DNA of 64,000 nucleotides from Paenibacillus_E qinlingensis_A (GTDB lineage: Bacteria > Bacillota > Bacilli > Paenibacillales > NBRC-103111), in the NCBI RefSeq assembly GCF_031455095.1, contig NZ_JAVDSB010000013.1, positions 124,001 to 188,000 on the forward strand, written 5' to 3'. A program made the translations under genes and the position numbers. Below, piece by piece: positions 13,878 through 22,213 of the stretch (positions are counted from its first letter, which is position 1; every line of letters begins with the position of its first letter). The notes below the pieces were generated by a model. It was given only the letters and a program-made list of their open reading frames with translations, made no database searches and was not told the origin of the DNA.

Positions 13878-15722
13878 TTAACGAATCGATATTTTATAAG
13901 TCCGAAGCCAAGTATCTACTTGCGCTAAGTAAGCGAATAGCTGAGGACCCGTCATTAACTGACCGAACCATGGAAGATCGAAATCATTAGAGTCTGAGCT
14001 TGCGAGCGCACGAATCTTTTTGACGTCGATGAAAGGCAAGAGTGGAGACGAAGGATCGTCTAGAATTTCCAGTACCCATTTTCGCACGGCGGTTAAATAA
14101 TTCGGGTTGTGTGTTTTTGGATAGGGACTCTTCTTGCGTGTGAGGACATCTTCGGGCAATACGCCACGTAAGGCTTGACGTAAAATGCCTTTTTCTCGAT
14201 CCCCTGAAGTTTTAATTTCCCAAGGAATGTTCCACACATATTCGACTAGTCGGTGATCACAGAAAGGAACGCGCACTTCGAGCCCGACGGCCATACTCAT
14301 GCGGTCTTTACGATCGAGCAATGTAGGCATGAACCGCGTTATGTTCAAATAGGACATTTCCCGCATCCGGTTCTGCTGCTGAGTTTCCCCAGCTAAGCGA
14401 GGGACCTCGCTTAAAGCTTGCTGGTACCGATTGCTGACATACTCAACGGGCTTAATCCAATCTACGAAGTCCTGTGCCAGCAGATCAACCCGATTTGCCA
14501 GCTTAAGTGACCAAGGGAACGTGTTCGCTTCTAGTGCTTCCGCATTGTGAAACCAAGGATATCCACCGAATATTTCGTCAGCGGCTTCTCCAGAGATGGC
14601 TACGGTAGCTTCTTTTTTAATTTCTCGGCAAAATAAATACAAGGATCCATCGACATCGGCCATCCCTGGTGTATCGCGGGCTAATACCGCTGTCTTCAGA
14701 GATTCCACTAGCTCAGGTGTATCAAATTCAATGTAATGATGCTGAGTGCCTAGGTGGTCGGTCATCCTTTTGATCCAAGGGGCATCGGAGTTTGGTTGGA
14801 ACAGATTCGCTTTGAAATGCTTATCGTTATCTTTGTAATCGACGGAGAAGGTATGAAGGGATCCTTTCCCGCTTTCTTTGTAATGTGTCGCAGCGAGTGC
14901 GGTAAGTGCGCTAGAATCCAGTCCGCCAGAAAGAAGCGTACAGATGGGAACATCCGATACGAGTTGACGTTCGGAAGTATCGCTTAGCAATTGCCCAACC
15001 TTGGCAGCGGTACCCGCGATATCGTCGGGGTGCTGGTGACTTTCGAGCTTCCAGTAGGTGCGAATGGATAAGCCATTGCGATCAAAAATAGCAAATTGAC
15101 CTGGCTTCAGCTCTGACATGTTGCGATAAATCCCATGACCTGGCGTTCTGGCCGGTCCGACTGCGAATATTTCAGCAAAGCCTTCCGCGCCGACTTCGGC
15201 TTTGAAATCAGGGTGGGCTAGAATTGCTTTGGGTTCAGAACCGAACAATAAAACACTATCCTGATGGGAATAAAAAAGAGGCTTAACGCCGAGTCGATCC
15301 CGTACTAGAGTCAGTGATTGCTCTTGGTCATTCCAAGCCGCAAAAGCAAAGATGCCATTCAGACGGTCAATACATGCTTTTCCCCACTCAATAAAAGCAA
15401 CCAGAAGGACTTCGGTATCACAGGTTGTGCGAAAGTGATGGCCGCGAAGTTCAAGCTCCTTTTTTAACTCAGGGGCATTATAGAGTTCGCCGTTATATAC
15501 GATGGTATACGTATAGTCGCCTTGTTTGCGTACCATAGGCTGAGCGCCGTTCTCAGGATCCATGACACTAAGACGTCGATGTCCAAGGGCACAGTGCTGT
15601 GAAATCCAGGTACCTTTTGCATCAGGTCCACGAAGGTGGAGCGTTTCCGTCATATTTTCTAGAATGGACGGGTACCCGGTCAAGTCTTTCCGCCAATCTA
15701 TCCAACCCGTTATTCCGCACAT
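13878..15722 (-). CDS. asnB: Asparagine synthetase (glutamine-hydrolysing), AsnO-length
   Basis: A 614-residue enzyme making asparagine from aspartate, ATP and glutamine. After Met removal Cys2 (MCGITGW) is the glutaminase nucleophile, and NGELYN and the AsnB loops follow (1-200). The synthetase domain has the PP-loop LLSGGLDSSALTALA near 260 and GEAADEIFGGYPWF. The start must be 15722 for Cys2 to be terminal; GGAAGGAA lies upstream. 614 residues equals Bacillus AsnO, a sporulation-linked paralogue, but length alone does not settle AsnB against AsnO. Confidence 0.93.
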   Translation of the reverse strand: MCGITGWIDWRKDLTGYPSILENMTETLHLRGPDAKGTWISQHCALGHRRLSVMDPENGAQPMVRKQGDYTYTIVYNGELYNAPELKKELELRGHHFRTTCDTEVLLVAFIEWGKACIDRLNGIFAFAAWNDQEQSLTLVRDRLGVKPLFYSHQDSVLLFGSEPKAILAHPDFKAEVGAEGFAEIFAVGPARTPGHGIYRNMSELKPGQFAIFDRNGLSIRTYWKLESHQHPDDIAGTAAKVGQLLSDTSERQLVSDVPICTLLSGGLDSSALTALAATHYKESGKGSLHTFSVDYKDNDKHFKANLFQPNSDAPWIKRMTDHLGTQHHYIEFDTPELVESLKTAVLARDTPGMADVDGSLYLFCREIKKEATVAISGEAADEIFGGYPWFHNAEALEANTFPWSLKLANRVDLLAQDFVDWIKPVEYVSNRYQQALSEVPRLAGETQQQNRMREMSYLNITRFMPTLLDRKDRMSMAVGLEVRVPFCDHRLVEYVWNIPWEIKTSGDREKGILRQALRGVLPEDVLTRKKSPYPKTHNPNYLTAVRKWVLEILDDPSSPLLPFIDVKKIRALASSDSNDFDLPWFGQLMTGPQLFAYLAQVDTWLRTYKISIR

Positions 15723-15914
15723 AGACGTTCCTTCCTTTCTTTTTAAAGAGAGCATAATGATAAAGGGTATGCGAATGGAAGGTATTAAATGTCTGTCCAG
15801 AAAACCGGGGGAGCAAGCGGGACGTGGTTTTTGTATAGATTGGGTGTTTAAATTTCGAGCCGCGGTGACATTCTAAAGGGGTAATGCCATTCTTTCTTCA
15901 GGAGGCGAGTGCTC

Positions 15915-16028
15915 ATGGATAGTCATTTCATTAGCAAGCTGCACGACAAGCAGAGGAAAGCCGAGAAGAACAAAAGGACACAAGGTGACGGTCATACGGG
16001 CAAGAATTTGCCTCATAAGATGCACTAA
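15915..16028 (+). CDS. 37-residue DUF4023-like protein
   Basis: ATG 15915 follows AGGAGG with a good distance. The peptide (MDSHFISKLHDKQRKAEKNK..., ending LPHKMH) is very basic and matches the pattern of the DUF4023 family of tiny Bacillales proteins (KLHxxQxKAEKN ... GxGNxGKxLP). Function is unknown; the basic composition and spore-former distribution suggest a spore or nucleic-acid-associated role, which is only inference. A terminator follows at once, so it is a single-gene unit. Confidence 0.75.
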   Translation: MDSHFISKLHDKQRKAEKNKRTQGDGHTGKNLPHKMH

Positions 16029-16046
16029 CGTCGATTGGCATGAGCA

Positions 16047-16081
16047 AAAGCCTGCAGGGAGAGATCTCTGCAGGCTCTTTG
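16047..16081 (+). terminator. Terminator after the DUF4023-like gene
   Basis: Arms AGCCTGCAG (16049-16057) and CTGCAGGCT (16068-16076), followed by CTTTG. The T run is short. Confidence 0.75.
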
Positions 16082-16193
16082 TATCTGAATGGTAATTCTT
16101 CTTGTATTCCCTATAAATTAGAAGGCATAATCGTAAATGGATTCTTCCATACTATTGAGGCTTTCATTCTATGAATTGAAGGAGTTGCTTAGC

Positions 16194-16325
16194 ATGGGTA
16201 AAAAGAAAAGTATGTCACAGAAAATACAAAGCACAATCGACAACTCGAAGCAATCCTCACGTATTCAATCGAATTTGGACTCGACAGAACCAGGACACCA
16301 TCAGCCTAATCGACCATCTGTCTAA
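16194..16325 (+). CDS. 43-residue hypothetical protein
   Basis: ATG 16194 follows AAGGAG at a good distance. The peptide (MGKKKSMSQKIQST...) is hydrophilic, rich in Lys, Ser and Gln, and without hydrophobic segments. It looks like a small spore-associated peptide of the Ssp kind, but I recognise no family. It has its own terminator downstream. An in-frame upstream start at 16137 has no ribosome site. Confidence 0.55.
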   Translation: MGKKKSMSQKIQSTIDNSKQSSRIQSNLDSTEPGHHQPNRPSV

Positions 16326-16339
16326 ACGTATTGTTTCAG

Positions 16340-16375
16340 ACGCCCTTGCTGTTAGCCGCAGTGAGGGTGTTTTTT
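16340..16375 (+). terminator. Terminator after the 43-residue ORF
   Basis: Stem ACGCCCTTGCTG pairing with CAGTGAGGGTGT (with G-U pairs), then six T. Confidence 0.75.
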
Positions 16376-16426
16376 CATTCATGTAGGAGGTTAGTGGCTT
16401 AGCTGGGGTTGCGTAATGTGTATCAT

Positions 16427-17281
16427 CTAAATAGAGGATGCCAAATGTTCCGTAGTCGAAGCGATATGATCATATGATTTCTTTAATTGTTCAATCGAAT
16501 TGGAGTTGGCGGAAATTTGCTTTGTGGTATCCTCAATACTTTGAATCATCGATGACACCGAAGTCGAGATATGGATTAGCTGATCGGATATTTCTTGGGC
16601 AGATTGCTTACTTGAACTAGCCATTTTCCTGATTTCATTGGCAACCACCTCAAACCCACGTCCATGCTCGCCTGCACGAGCAGCTTCAAGTGCGGCATTC
16701 AGACCCAATAGATGGGACTGAGAAGCGATTTCTTTGACAATTGTGGTTACAGACTGGATGCTCTTGACTTGCTTCTCGACTGTAGAAGATTCTCGGCTCA
16801 TCTCTGACATATGTGTAACGATCACTTTTGAAGCTTCTAATACTTCATCTGTGCTCACGGTAATCTTCTCTACCATAGCTTTCAAATCGGCAGTACTCTG
16901 TTGCAGGACAGTTTCACGCTTCGTAACATCTGTAGCGATCTTGATGATTGCATCCACGCGGCCTTCGTTAAAGACCGGCATGTAAGTTGCTTCTAACGTA
17001 AGCTTCCCTCCACCGTTAGCTACTCGAATAATCTTATTTTGAAAGGCCTTGCCATTACGCAAATCTTCCCAGAGATTCTCATAGGCTGAACTGGAAACAA
17101 ATTCAGGCAAACAAAACTTGCTATGATGGAAGCCGATAATTTCTTCCACCGTATATCCCATAGCAGAAGTGAAGAGTGAATTTGCCCATGTTACATATCC
17201 GCTCGTGTCAAACATAATCATAGCTAAATGACTTTGTATAGAAGATAAAATTTCTAATTGTTGTTTCGTCCTGTCTTGCAT
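16427..17281 (-). CDS. Soluble PAS-domain methyl-accepting chemotaxis-type protein
   Basis: 284 residues. The PAS domain (about 10-115: HLAMIMFDTSGYVTWANSLF ... AIIKIATDVTKRE) is followed by a short methyl-accepting signalling domain whose hairpin tip is EIASQSHLLGLNAALEAARAGEHGRGFEVVANEIRKMA, written here only as a position near 180-220. No membrane segment is present, so it senses inside the cell, perhaps redox or a small ligand. The signalling domain is shorter than in full receptors, as in HemAT/YfmS-like soluble types. ATG 17281 has GAGGAG 8 nt upstream; the GTG at 17290 overlaps that site. Confidence 0.88.
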   Translation of the reverse strand: MQDRTKQQLEILSSIQSHLAMIMFDTSGYVTWANSLFTSAMGYTVEEIIGFHHSKFCLPEFVSSSAYENLWEDLRNGKAFQNKIIRVANGGGKLTLEATYMPVFNEGRVDAIIKIATDVTKRETVLQQSTADLKAMVEKITVSTDEVLEASKVIVTHMSEMSRESSTVEKQVKSIQSVTTIVKEIASQSHLLGLNAALEAARAGEHGRGFEVVANEIRKMASSSKQSAQEISDQLIHISTSVSSMIQSIEDTTKQISANSNSIEQLKKSYDHIASTTEHLASSI

Positions 17282-17428
17282 TCGTTTCACTCCTCTAAGT
17301 ATAGTAACTTAGCTAATTCTGAGTTGTTAAAATATACTAATCATATTTTATCCTAAAAAAAGACAGGATTCGACAAAAATTGCGGCAGAATTACAACATA
17401 TTCTAATCAGTTATTAAAAAATGTATAA

Positions 17429-17460
17429 CAAAAAGGCCGCGCAATTGCGCGGCCTTTTTG
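17429..17460 (-). terminator. Terminator downstream of tRNA-Arg
   Basis: Perfect GGCCGCGCAATTGCGCGGCC stem flanked by A5 and T5, just 3' of the tRNA on the minus strand. It can work in both directions. Confidence 0.92.
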
Positions 17461-17471
17461 TTTGAAATTGA

Positions 17472-17545
17472 CGTCCCAGGAGGGATTCGAACCCCCGACC
17501 GCACGCTTAGAAGGCGTGTGCTCTATCCAGCTGAGCTACTGAGAC
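17472..17545 (-). tRNA. tRNA-Arg (anticodon UCU)
   Basis: The minus strand folds as a full cloverleaf. The acceptor stem is GTCTCAG/CTGGGAC with discriminator G. The D arm has GCTCAGCTGGATAGAGC, the anticodon arm ACGCCTTCTAAGCGT with UCU in the loop, and the T arm GGGGGTTCGAATCCCTC. CCA is not encoded. Confidence 0.96.
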
Positions 17546-17707
17546 CTATGACACTTCTTACCGCCTGGACGTGATCCGTTTGGCGAAGCAAGAGTTAATA
17601 TATCACAACGTATAAAGTGAGTCAACTTCATTTTTTAAATATTTTTGCAATCAATTGGATGATGGAGTAAACTGGCACAAGCGAGACCACGAACAGAGGT
17701 GATCCTG

Positions 17708-18619
17708 ATGTCAGACCCATCTTTAGAGAATGTTATCCTTTTTCCTAAAACAGAGCAGTTCTATGAAGACGAGTTAACCAAGCTGTTACGCTCCGAGCAA
17801 TATAAAGAAGCCCTTGATATGCTTACTTTTCTTCTGCAGTTTCCCAATGTTGATGCGAACAAGTCTGACCAATGGGAAGCTCTGCGGCACTGGCTGCTCA
17901 CCATGTTTCCGGAAACGATGTTTTCAACCTCAGAGATAGAGGATGAAGTTGCGGAGGCAGAATCCGACTTATTACGGCAATACATCCATGACAAAGCAGC
18001 ATCGGATGATGGCGCTTTTGTGAACAAGCTTCAAACCATGCTTCATGAAGGAACGCTGGAGGAACAAGTGAGTGCCTTAGAGCAGCTGGCTTTTATCGAG
18101 CAACCTGAAGTGAGTCATTTCGTGAGAAACTGGCTTTGCGAGAGACCTCGGCACCCGCACTTACAATTTAAGGCTCTTCAGACTCTTAAACAAATGGGGG
18201 AGCATGGACTTATTGAATTCCCCAAGAATGGTAAAACGGTTCTCGTGGAAATCGATGAAACGCCGCTAACCGCGGAGGATTTTCCATTACGCATTCGTGA
18301 TATGATTCGCAGAGTCGGGGACATTAGTGAAATAAGCCAACCTGACTTTGTGTATTTTGCGACCCAGACTTGGCAAGAGTTTCTTGCTTATGCCTATGGC
18401 ACTTCAATTTACACCGAACTATTGAAGACAGAGGAAAGTGCGGTAGACGTGTGGGCTTCCGCTTTGCATGCCATTTTGCAAGATAAATTGTTCGGTACTG
18501 TTGATCGAGAAGAGTTGTTGGAAACTTATGGCATCGTGGACGCAATGACCTTGCAATGGAAGCGGGCACACAATGTATTAACAGCGTTTGTTAAGCAATT
18601 TAGTCCTGATCCTGGTTAA
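17708..18619 (+). CDS. YsoA-like helical-repeat protein
   Basis: A 303-residue acidic, fully helical, soluble protein. The N-terminal half looks TPR-like (EQFYEDELTKLLRSEQYKEALDMLTFLL), and the middle looks HEAT-like (EEQVSALEQLAFIEQPEVSHFVRNWL). Its place right before tig matches Bacillus ysoA, described as a repeat protein of unknown function. ATG 17708 follows AGAGGTGA; the GTG at 17699 is inside that site. The tight link with trigger factor suggests a protein-handling role, which is only inference. Confidence 0.75.
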   Translation: MSDPSLENVILFPKTEQFYEDELTKLLRSEQYKEALDMLTFLLQFPNVDANKSDQWEALRHWLLTMFPETMFSTSEIEDEVAEAESDLLRQYIHDKAASDDGAFVNKLQTMLHEGTLEEQVSALEQLAFIEQPEVSHFVRNWLCERPRHPHLQFKALQTLKQMGEHGLIEFPKNGKTVLVEIDETPLTAEDFPLRIRDMIRRVGDISEISQPDFVYFATQTWQEFLAYAYGTSIYTELLKTEESAVDVWASALHAILQDKLFGTVDREELLETYGIVDAMTLQWKRAHNVLTAFVKQFSPDPG

Positions 18620-18632
18620 GAACAAAGCTTGC

Positions 18633-18660
18633 TTGAAATGAAAATGTTATATGGTATAAT
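18633..18660 (+). promoter_or_regulatory. Sigma-A promoter of tig
   Basis: TTGAAA (18633-18638), 16-bp spacer, TATAAT (18655-18660) with an extended -10 TG. It sits about 70 bp before the tig start. Confidence 0.8.
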
Positions 18661-18728
18661 AGAATGGTTATAATGAGCATAACGTGAAAATTAATGTCAT
18701 GGTACATTTTTGGAGGGGAAGGCATAAA

Positions 18729-20030
18729 ATGAAAGCAAGTTGGGAAAAAATAGAGAAGAACGTTGGCGTTCTTGAAGTTGAAGTTGGGGCAGAACGTGTA
18801 GCAGATGCTTTGGATAAAGCATTTAAGAAAGTATCAGCGAAAGTGAATGTTCCAGGATTCCGTAAAGGGAAAGTGCCTCGTTCCATCTTTGAAGCTAAAT
18901 TTGGCGTTGAAAGCTTGTACCAAGATGCTATCGACATCATCTTACCAGAAGTTTACGTTGAAGCGATTGAAGAGGTTAAAATCGAGCCTGTTGATCGCCC
19001 AGAAGTAGACGTTGAGCAATTCGGTAAAGGTCAAGTTATGAAATTCAAAGCTAAAGTAACAGTTAAGCCTGAAGTAACGCTTGGCGATTACAAAGGTATT
19101 GAAGTAGACGCTGTTGACGCTACTGTTTCTGAGCAAGAATTGAATGATGAGCTTACACGTTTGCAACAACGTCATGCTGAACTGGTTGTTCTTGAAGAAG
19201 GACAAGCTGCTAACGGCGATGTTGTTATCATCGATTTCGAAGGATTTGTTGATGAAGTAGCATTCGAAGGCGGTAAAGCGGAGAAGTATTCCCTTGAGCT
19301 TGGATCCAACTCCTTCATCCCAGGTTTCGAAGAGCAACTCGTAGGTCTAGGTAAAGATGAAGAGAAGGAAGTTAACGTTAGCTTCCCTGAAAACTACCAT
19401 TCCGAAGATTTGAAAGGCAAAGCAGCTGTGTTTAAAGTGAAACTTCACGATATCAAACGCAAAAACCTGCCTGAGCTTGACGATGAGTTCGCAAAAGACG
19501 TAAGTGAATTCGATACGCTTGTTGAGTACAAAGAAGAGCTTCAAAAGCGTATGCAAGAACGTAAAGAAAAAGATTCCGAAGCTGCACTTGAAACTGCAGT
19601 TGTTGAAAAAGCTGCTGCTAACGCAGAAGTTGAAATTCCAGGTTCGATGGTTGAAGCTGAGCTTGAGATCATGGTGAAAGAATTCGAAAGACGTCTTCGC
19701 TCCCAAGGCATGACGCTTGAGATCTACTACCAGTTCTCCGGTCAAAACGAGAGCGCATTGAAAGAACAAATGAAAGAAGATGCTGAGAAGCGTGTTCGTA
19801 ACAACCTTGTTCTTGAAGCTATCGCAGCTGCAGAAAAAATCACAGTTTCCGCAGAAGAAGTTGACGCGGAACTTGAGAAGTATGCACCGTCTTACCAAAA
19901 ATCAACAGCTGAACTTCGTGAGCTGTTCGCTTCCAACGGATCTCTTGAAGGTCTTAGCAATGATCTAGTTATCAGAAAAACGGTTGATTTCTTGCTTCAA
20001 AATAGCAAGCATGTTTCCGCAGCCGTGTAA
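18729..20030 (+). CDS. tig: Trigger factor chaperone
   Basis: A 433-residue ribosome-bound chaperone and peptidyl-prolyl isomerase. The ribosome-binding domain (1-115) contains the signature FRKGKVPRS. The FKBP domain (about 160-245) has GDVVIIDFEGFVD and PGFEEQLVG. The helical C-terminal cradle is about 250-430. Length is standard. ATG 18729 follows GGAGGGGAAGG. Codon use is strongly biased to A- and T-ending abundant codons, fitting high expression. It has its own promoter and terminator. Confidence 0.97.
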   Translation: MKASWEKIEKNVGVLEVEVGAERVADALDKAFKKVSAKVNVPGFRKGKVPRSIFEAKFGVESLYQDAIDIILPEVYVEAIEEVKIEPVDRPEVDVEQFGKGQVMKFKAKVTVKPEVTLGDYKGIEVDAVDATVSEQELNDELTRLQQRHAELVVLEEGQAANGDVVIIDFEGFVDEVAFEGGKAEKYSLELGSNSFIPGFEEQLVGLGKDEEKEVNVSFPENYHSEDLKGKAAVFKVKLHDIKRKNLPELDDEFAKDVSEFDTLVEYKEELQKRMQERKEKDSEAALETAVVEKAAANAEVEIPGSMVEAELEIMVKEFERRLRSQGMTLEIYYQFSGQNESALKEQMKEDAEKRVRNNLVLEAIAAAEKITVSAEEVDAELEKYAPSYQKSTAELRELFASNGSLEGLSNDLVIRKTVDFLLQNSKHVSAAV

Positions 20031-20041
20031 ATAAGGTAAGT

Positions 20042-20075
20042 AAAGGCACGTACGTAAGCAACGTGCCTTTCTTTT
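20042..20075 (+). terminator. Terminator after tig
   Basis: Arms AAAGGCACGT (20042-20051) and ACGTGCCTTT (20061-20070), then CTTTT. Confidence 0.88.
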
Positions 20076-20181
20076 ACCCTAATTTACGTCCAAATGCTTT
20101 AGTACATACGTATTACTGCCTACATAGCTGATTTTCAGAAAAATGACATTGTGGTTCAATCGTGTTAAACTGTAAAAGAAT

Positions 20182-20209
20182 CTCAGTACACTCAGTACAC
20201 TCAATTGAG
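20182..20209. repeat. Tandem 9-bp repeat before clpP
   Basis: CTCAGTACA occurs twice without a gap (20182-20190, 20191-20199), followed by the palindrome CTCAATTGAG (20200-20209). It is not a CtsR heptad pair or a CIRCE element. Role unknown. Confidence 0.5.
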
Positions 20210-20244
20210 AGAACATGGCGCTTGCCGCAAAAGGAGTTGGTACA

Positions 20245-20835
20245 ATGAGTCTTATTCCTATGGTTGTAGAACAAGAGGCTCGTGGGGAGCGTTCCTACGA
20301 TATCTACTCGCGTTTACTTAAGGACCGCATAATTTTCATCGGGACTGCTATTGATGACGATGTGGCTAATTTGGTCATTGCCCAGCTGCTCTTTTTATCC
20401 GCCCAGGACCCTGAAAAAGATATTCACTTATATATCAACTCACCTGGTGGGTCGGTTACGGCTGGAATGGGTATCTTTGATACCATGCAGTTTATTAAAC
20501 CGGATGTATCTACGATTTGTGTAGGTATGGCCGCAAGTATGGGTTCTTTGCTTTTGACAGCAGGAGCCAAAGGTAAGCGATACGCGCTGCCGAATGCAGA
20601 AGTAATGATTCACCAACCGCTCGGCGGTGTTAGAGGTCAAGCAACCGATATTAAAATCCATGCGGATTGGATTATCAAGACCAAGCATAAACTCAACCAG
20701 ATTTACGTGGACCGAACGGGACAGCCGCTTGAAAAGATCGAAAGAGACACCGACCGAGATAACTTTATGAGCGCTGATGAAGCGAAGGCATACGGGTTAA
20801 TCGACGAGGTTATCACTCGAAACGACTTGAAATAA
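20245..20835 (+). CDS. clpP: ATP-dependent Clp protease proteolytic subunit
   Basis: A 196-residue serine peptidase forming the 14-mer chamber that degrades proteins unfolded by ClpX or other Clp ATPases. Catalytic Ser is in GMAASMGSLLL, His in MIHQPLGG, Asp in RDNFMSADEA. The start MSLIPMVVEQ has AAGGAG upstream; the longer start at 20215 has no site. It lies 12 bp before clpX and is probably cotranscribed; in B. subtilis clpP is elsewhere. I see no CtsR operator. Confidence 0.97.
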   Translation: MSLIPMVVEQEARGERSYDIYSRLLKDRIIFIGTAIDDDVANLVIAQLLFLSAQDPEKDIHLYINSPGGSVTAGMGIFDTMQFIKPDVSTICVGMAASMGSLLLTAGAKGKRYALPNAEVMIHQPLGGVRGQATDIKIHADWIIKTKHKLNQIYVDRTGQPLEKIERDTDRDNFMSADEAKAYGLIDEVITRNDLK

Positions 20836-20847
20836 AGGAGTGATCCC

Positions 20848-22116
20848 ATGTTTAAATTTAACGATGAAAAAGGCCAACTCAAATGTTCCTTTTGTGGAAA
20901 ATCCCAGGACCAAGTTCGAAAACTTGTTGCCGGACCGGGGGTTTACATTTGTGATGAATGTATAGAGCTTTGCACGGAGATTGTGGAAGAAGAATTAGGG
21001 CATGAAGAAGAGCTTGATCTGAAGGATGTTCCGAAACCAAAGGAAATTCGCAATATTTTGGATCAATACGTTATTGGTCAAGAACAAGCGAAGAAATCCT
21101 TGGCTGTTGCGGTATATAACCACTACAAACGGATCAATTCCCAGAACAAACTTGAAGATGTTGAACTACAAAAAAGTAATATCGTCCTTCTAGGGCCAAC
21201 AGGTAGTGGTAAAACACTTCTTGCGCAAACTCTTGCGAAAATTTTGAACGTGCCATTTGCGATTGCCGATGCTACTTCTTTAACAGAAGCAGGTTACGTA
21301 GGGGAAGATGTTGAAAACATCTTGCTTAAACTGATCCAAGCGGCTGATTACGATGTTGAAAAAGCAGAGCGCGGCATCATCTACATTGATGAGATTGATA
21401 AAGTTGCACGTAAATCCGAGAACCCATCCATTACACGTGATGTTTCCGGTGAAGGTGTACAACAAGCTCTTCTCAAAATTCTTGAAGGCACAGTAGCTTC
21501 CGTACCTCCTCAAGGTGGTCGTAAGCATCCGCATCAAGAATTCATTCAAATCGACACGACGAATATCCTATTTATTTGTGGTGGTGCATTTGACGGATTA
21601 GAGCAAATTATTAAACGCAGAATCGGTAAAAAAGTCATCGGCTTCAGCACTGATGGTGCTAAGGTTGATTTGAAACCAGGTGAATACCTATCCATGGTTC
21701 TTCCGGAAGATCTTTTGAGATTCGGATTAATCCCGGAATTCGTAGGTCGTTTACCGGTCATTTCGACGCTAGAGCCGCTTGATGAAGCAGCGCTTGTGCG
21801 TATTCTTTCCGAGCCTAAGAACGCGCTCGTGAAACAATACCAGAAGATGCTCGAGATGGATAACGTTTCGCTTGAATTTGATGCAGAAGCACTTGATGCG
21901 ATTGCCAAAGAAGCGATTAAACGGAATACAGGTGCCCGTGGCTTGAGAGCCATCATTGAAAGCATTATGCTTGATGTGATGTTTGAAGTTCCTTCAAGAA
22001 CGGATGTTTCTTCTTGCGTCGTTTCCAAAGAAACGGTACAAAACAAGATCACGCCTGTTCTTACGACCAAAGAGGGCGCACAGCCATCTGGTAAGAAGAA
22101 GGAAGAAAGTGCATAA
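20848..22116 (+). CDS. clpX: Clp protease ATPase subunit ClpX
   Basis: A 422-residue AAA+ unfoldase that feeds substrates into ClpP. The N-terminal zinc-binding domain uses four cysteines (CSFCGK .. YICDEC). Walker A is GPTGSGKT near 115, Walker B is IIYIDEIDK, and the IGF-type loop for ClpP contact is IGFSTDGA. The pore loop GYVGED is present. Length is normal. Immediately downstream of clpP with AAAGGAG before the ATG. Confidence 0.97.
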   Translation: MFKFNDEKGQLKCSFCGKSQDQVRKLVAGPGVYICDECIELCTEIVEEELGHEEELDLKDVPKPKEIRNILDQYVIGQEQAKKSLAVAVYNHYKRINSQNKLEDVELQKSNIVLLGPTGSGKTLLAQTLAKILNVPFAIADATSLTEAGYVGEDVENILLKLIQAADYDVEKAERGIIYIDEIDKVARKSENPSITRDVSGEGVQQALLKILEGTVASVPPQGGRKHPHQEFIQIDTTNILFICGGAFDGLEQIIKRRIGKKVIGFSTDGAKVDLKPGEYLSMVLPEDLLRFGLIPEFVGRLPVISTLEPLDEAALVRILSEPKNALVKQYQKMLEMDNVSLEFDAEALDAIAKEAIKRNTGARGLRAIIESIMLDVMFEVPSRTDVSSCVVSKETVQNKITPVLTTKEGAQPSGKKKEESA

Positions 22117-22143
22117 CCGATCATTTCATAAATGAACACACAG

Positions 22144-22183
22144 CCTCCAATCCAATTTCCATTTCTGGGAATTGGAGCGGAGG
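22144..22183 (+). promoter_or_regulatory. Stem-loop covering the ispG ribosome site
   Basis: CCTCC (22144-22148) pairs with GGAGG (22179-22183), and CCAATTTCC (22152-22160) with GGGAATTGG (22167-22175). The 3' outer arm is the best Shine-Dalgarno for ATG 22196. The following CTTTTGG is a weak T run, so it may instead be a poor terminator for clpX. Confidence 0.5.
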
Positions 22184-22213
22184 ACTTTTGGTGTCATGGG
22201 GAGAGAAACCAAA

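Noticed and set aside
15756..15912. T-box leader for the asparagine synthetase
   Set aside because: No conserved T-box sequence or terminator/antiterminator pair is found on the minus strand before the gene.
20150..20250. CtsR or CIRCE control of clpP
   Set aside because: No GGTCAAA heptad pair and no TTAGCACTC inverted repeat are present.
21546..22139. Minus-strand open frame of 197 residues opposite clpX
   Set aside because: Ser-rich shadow frame opposite a clear ClpX; no start signal or family.
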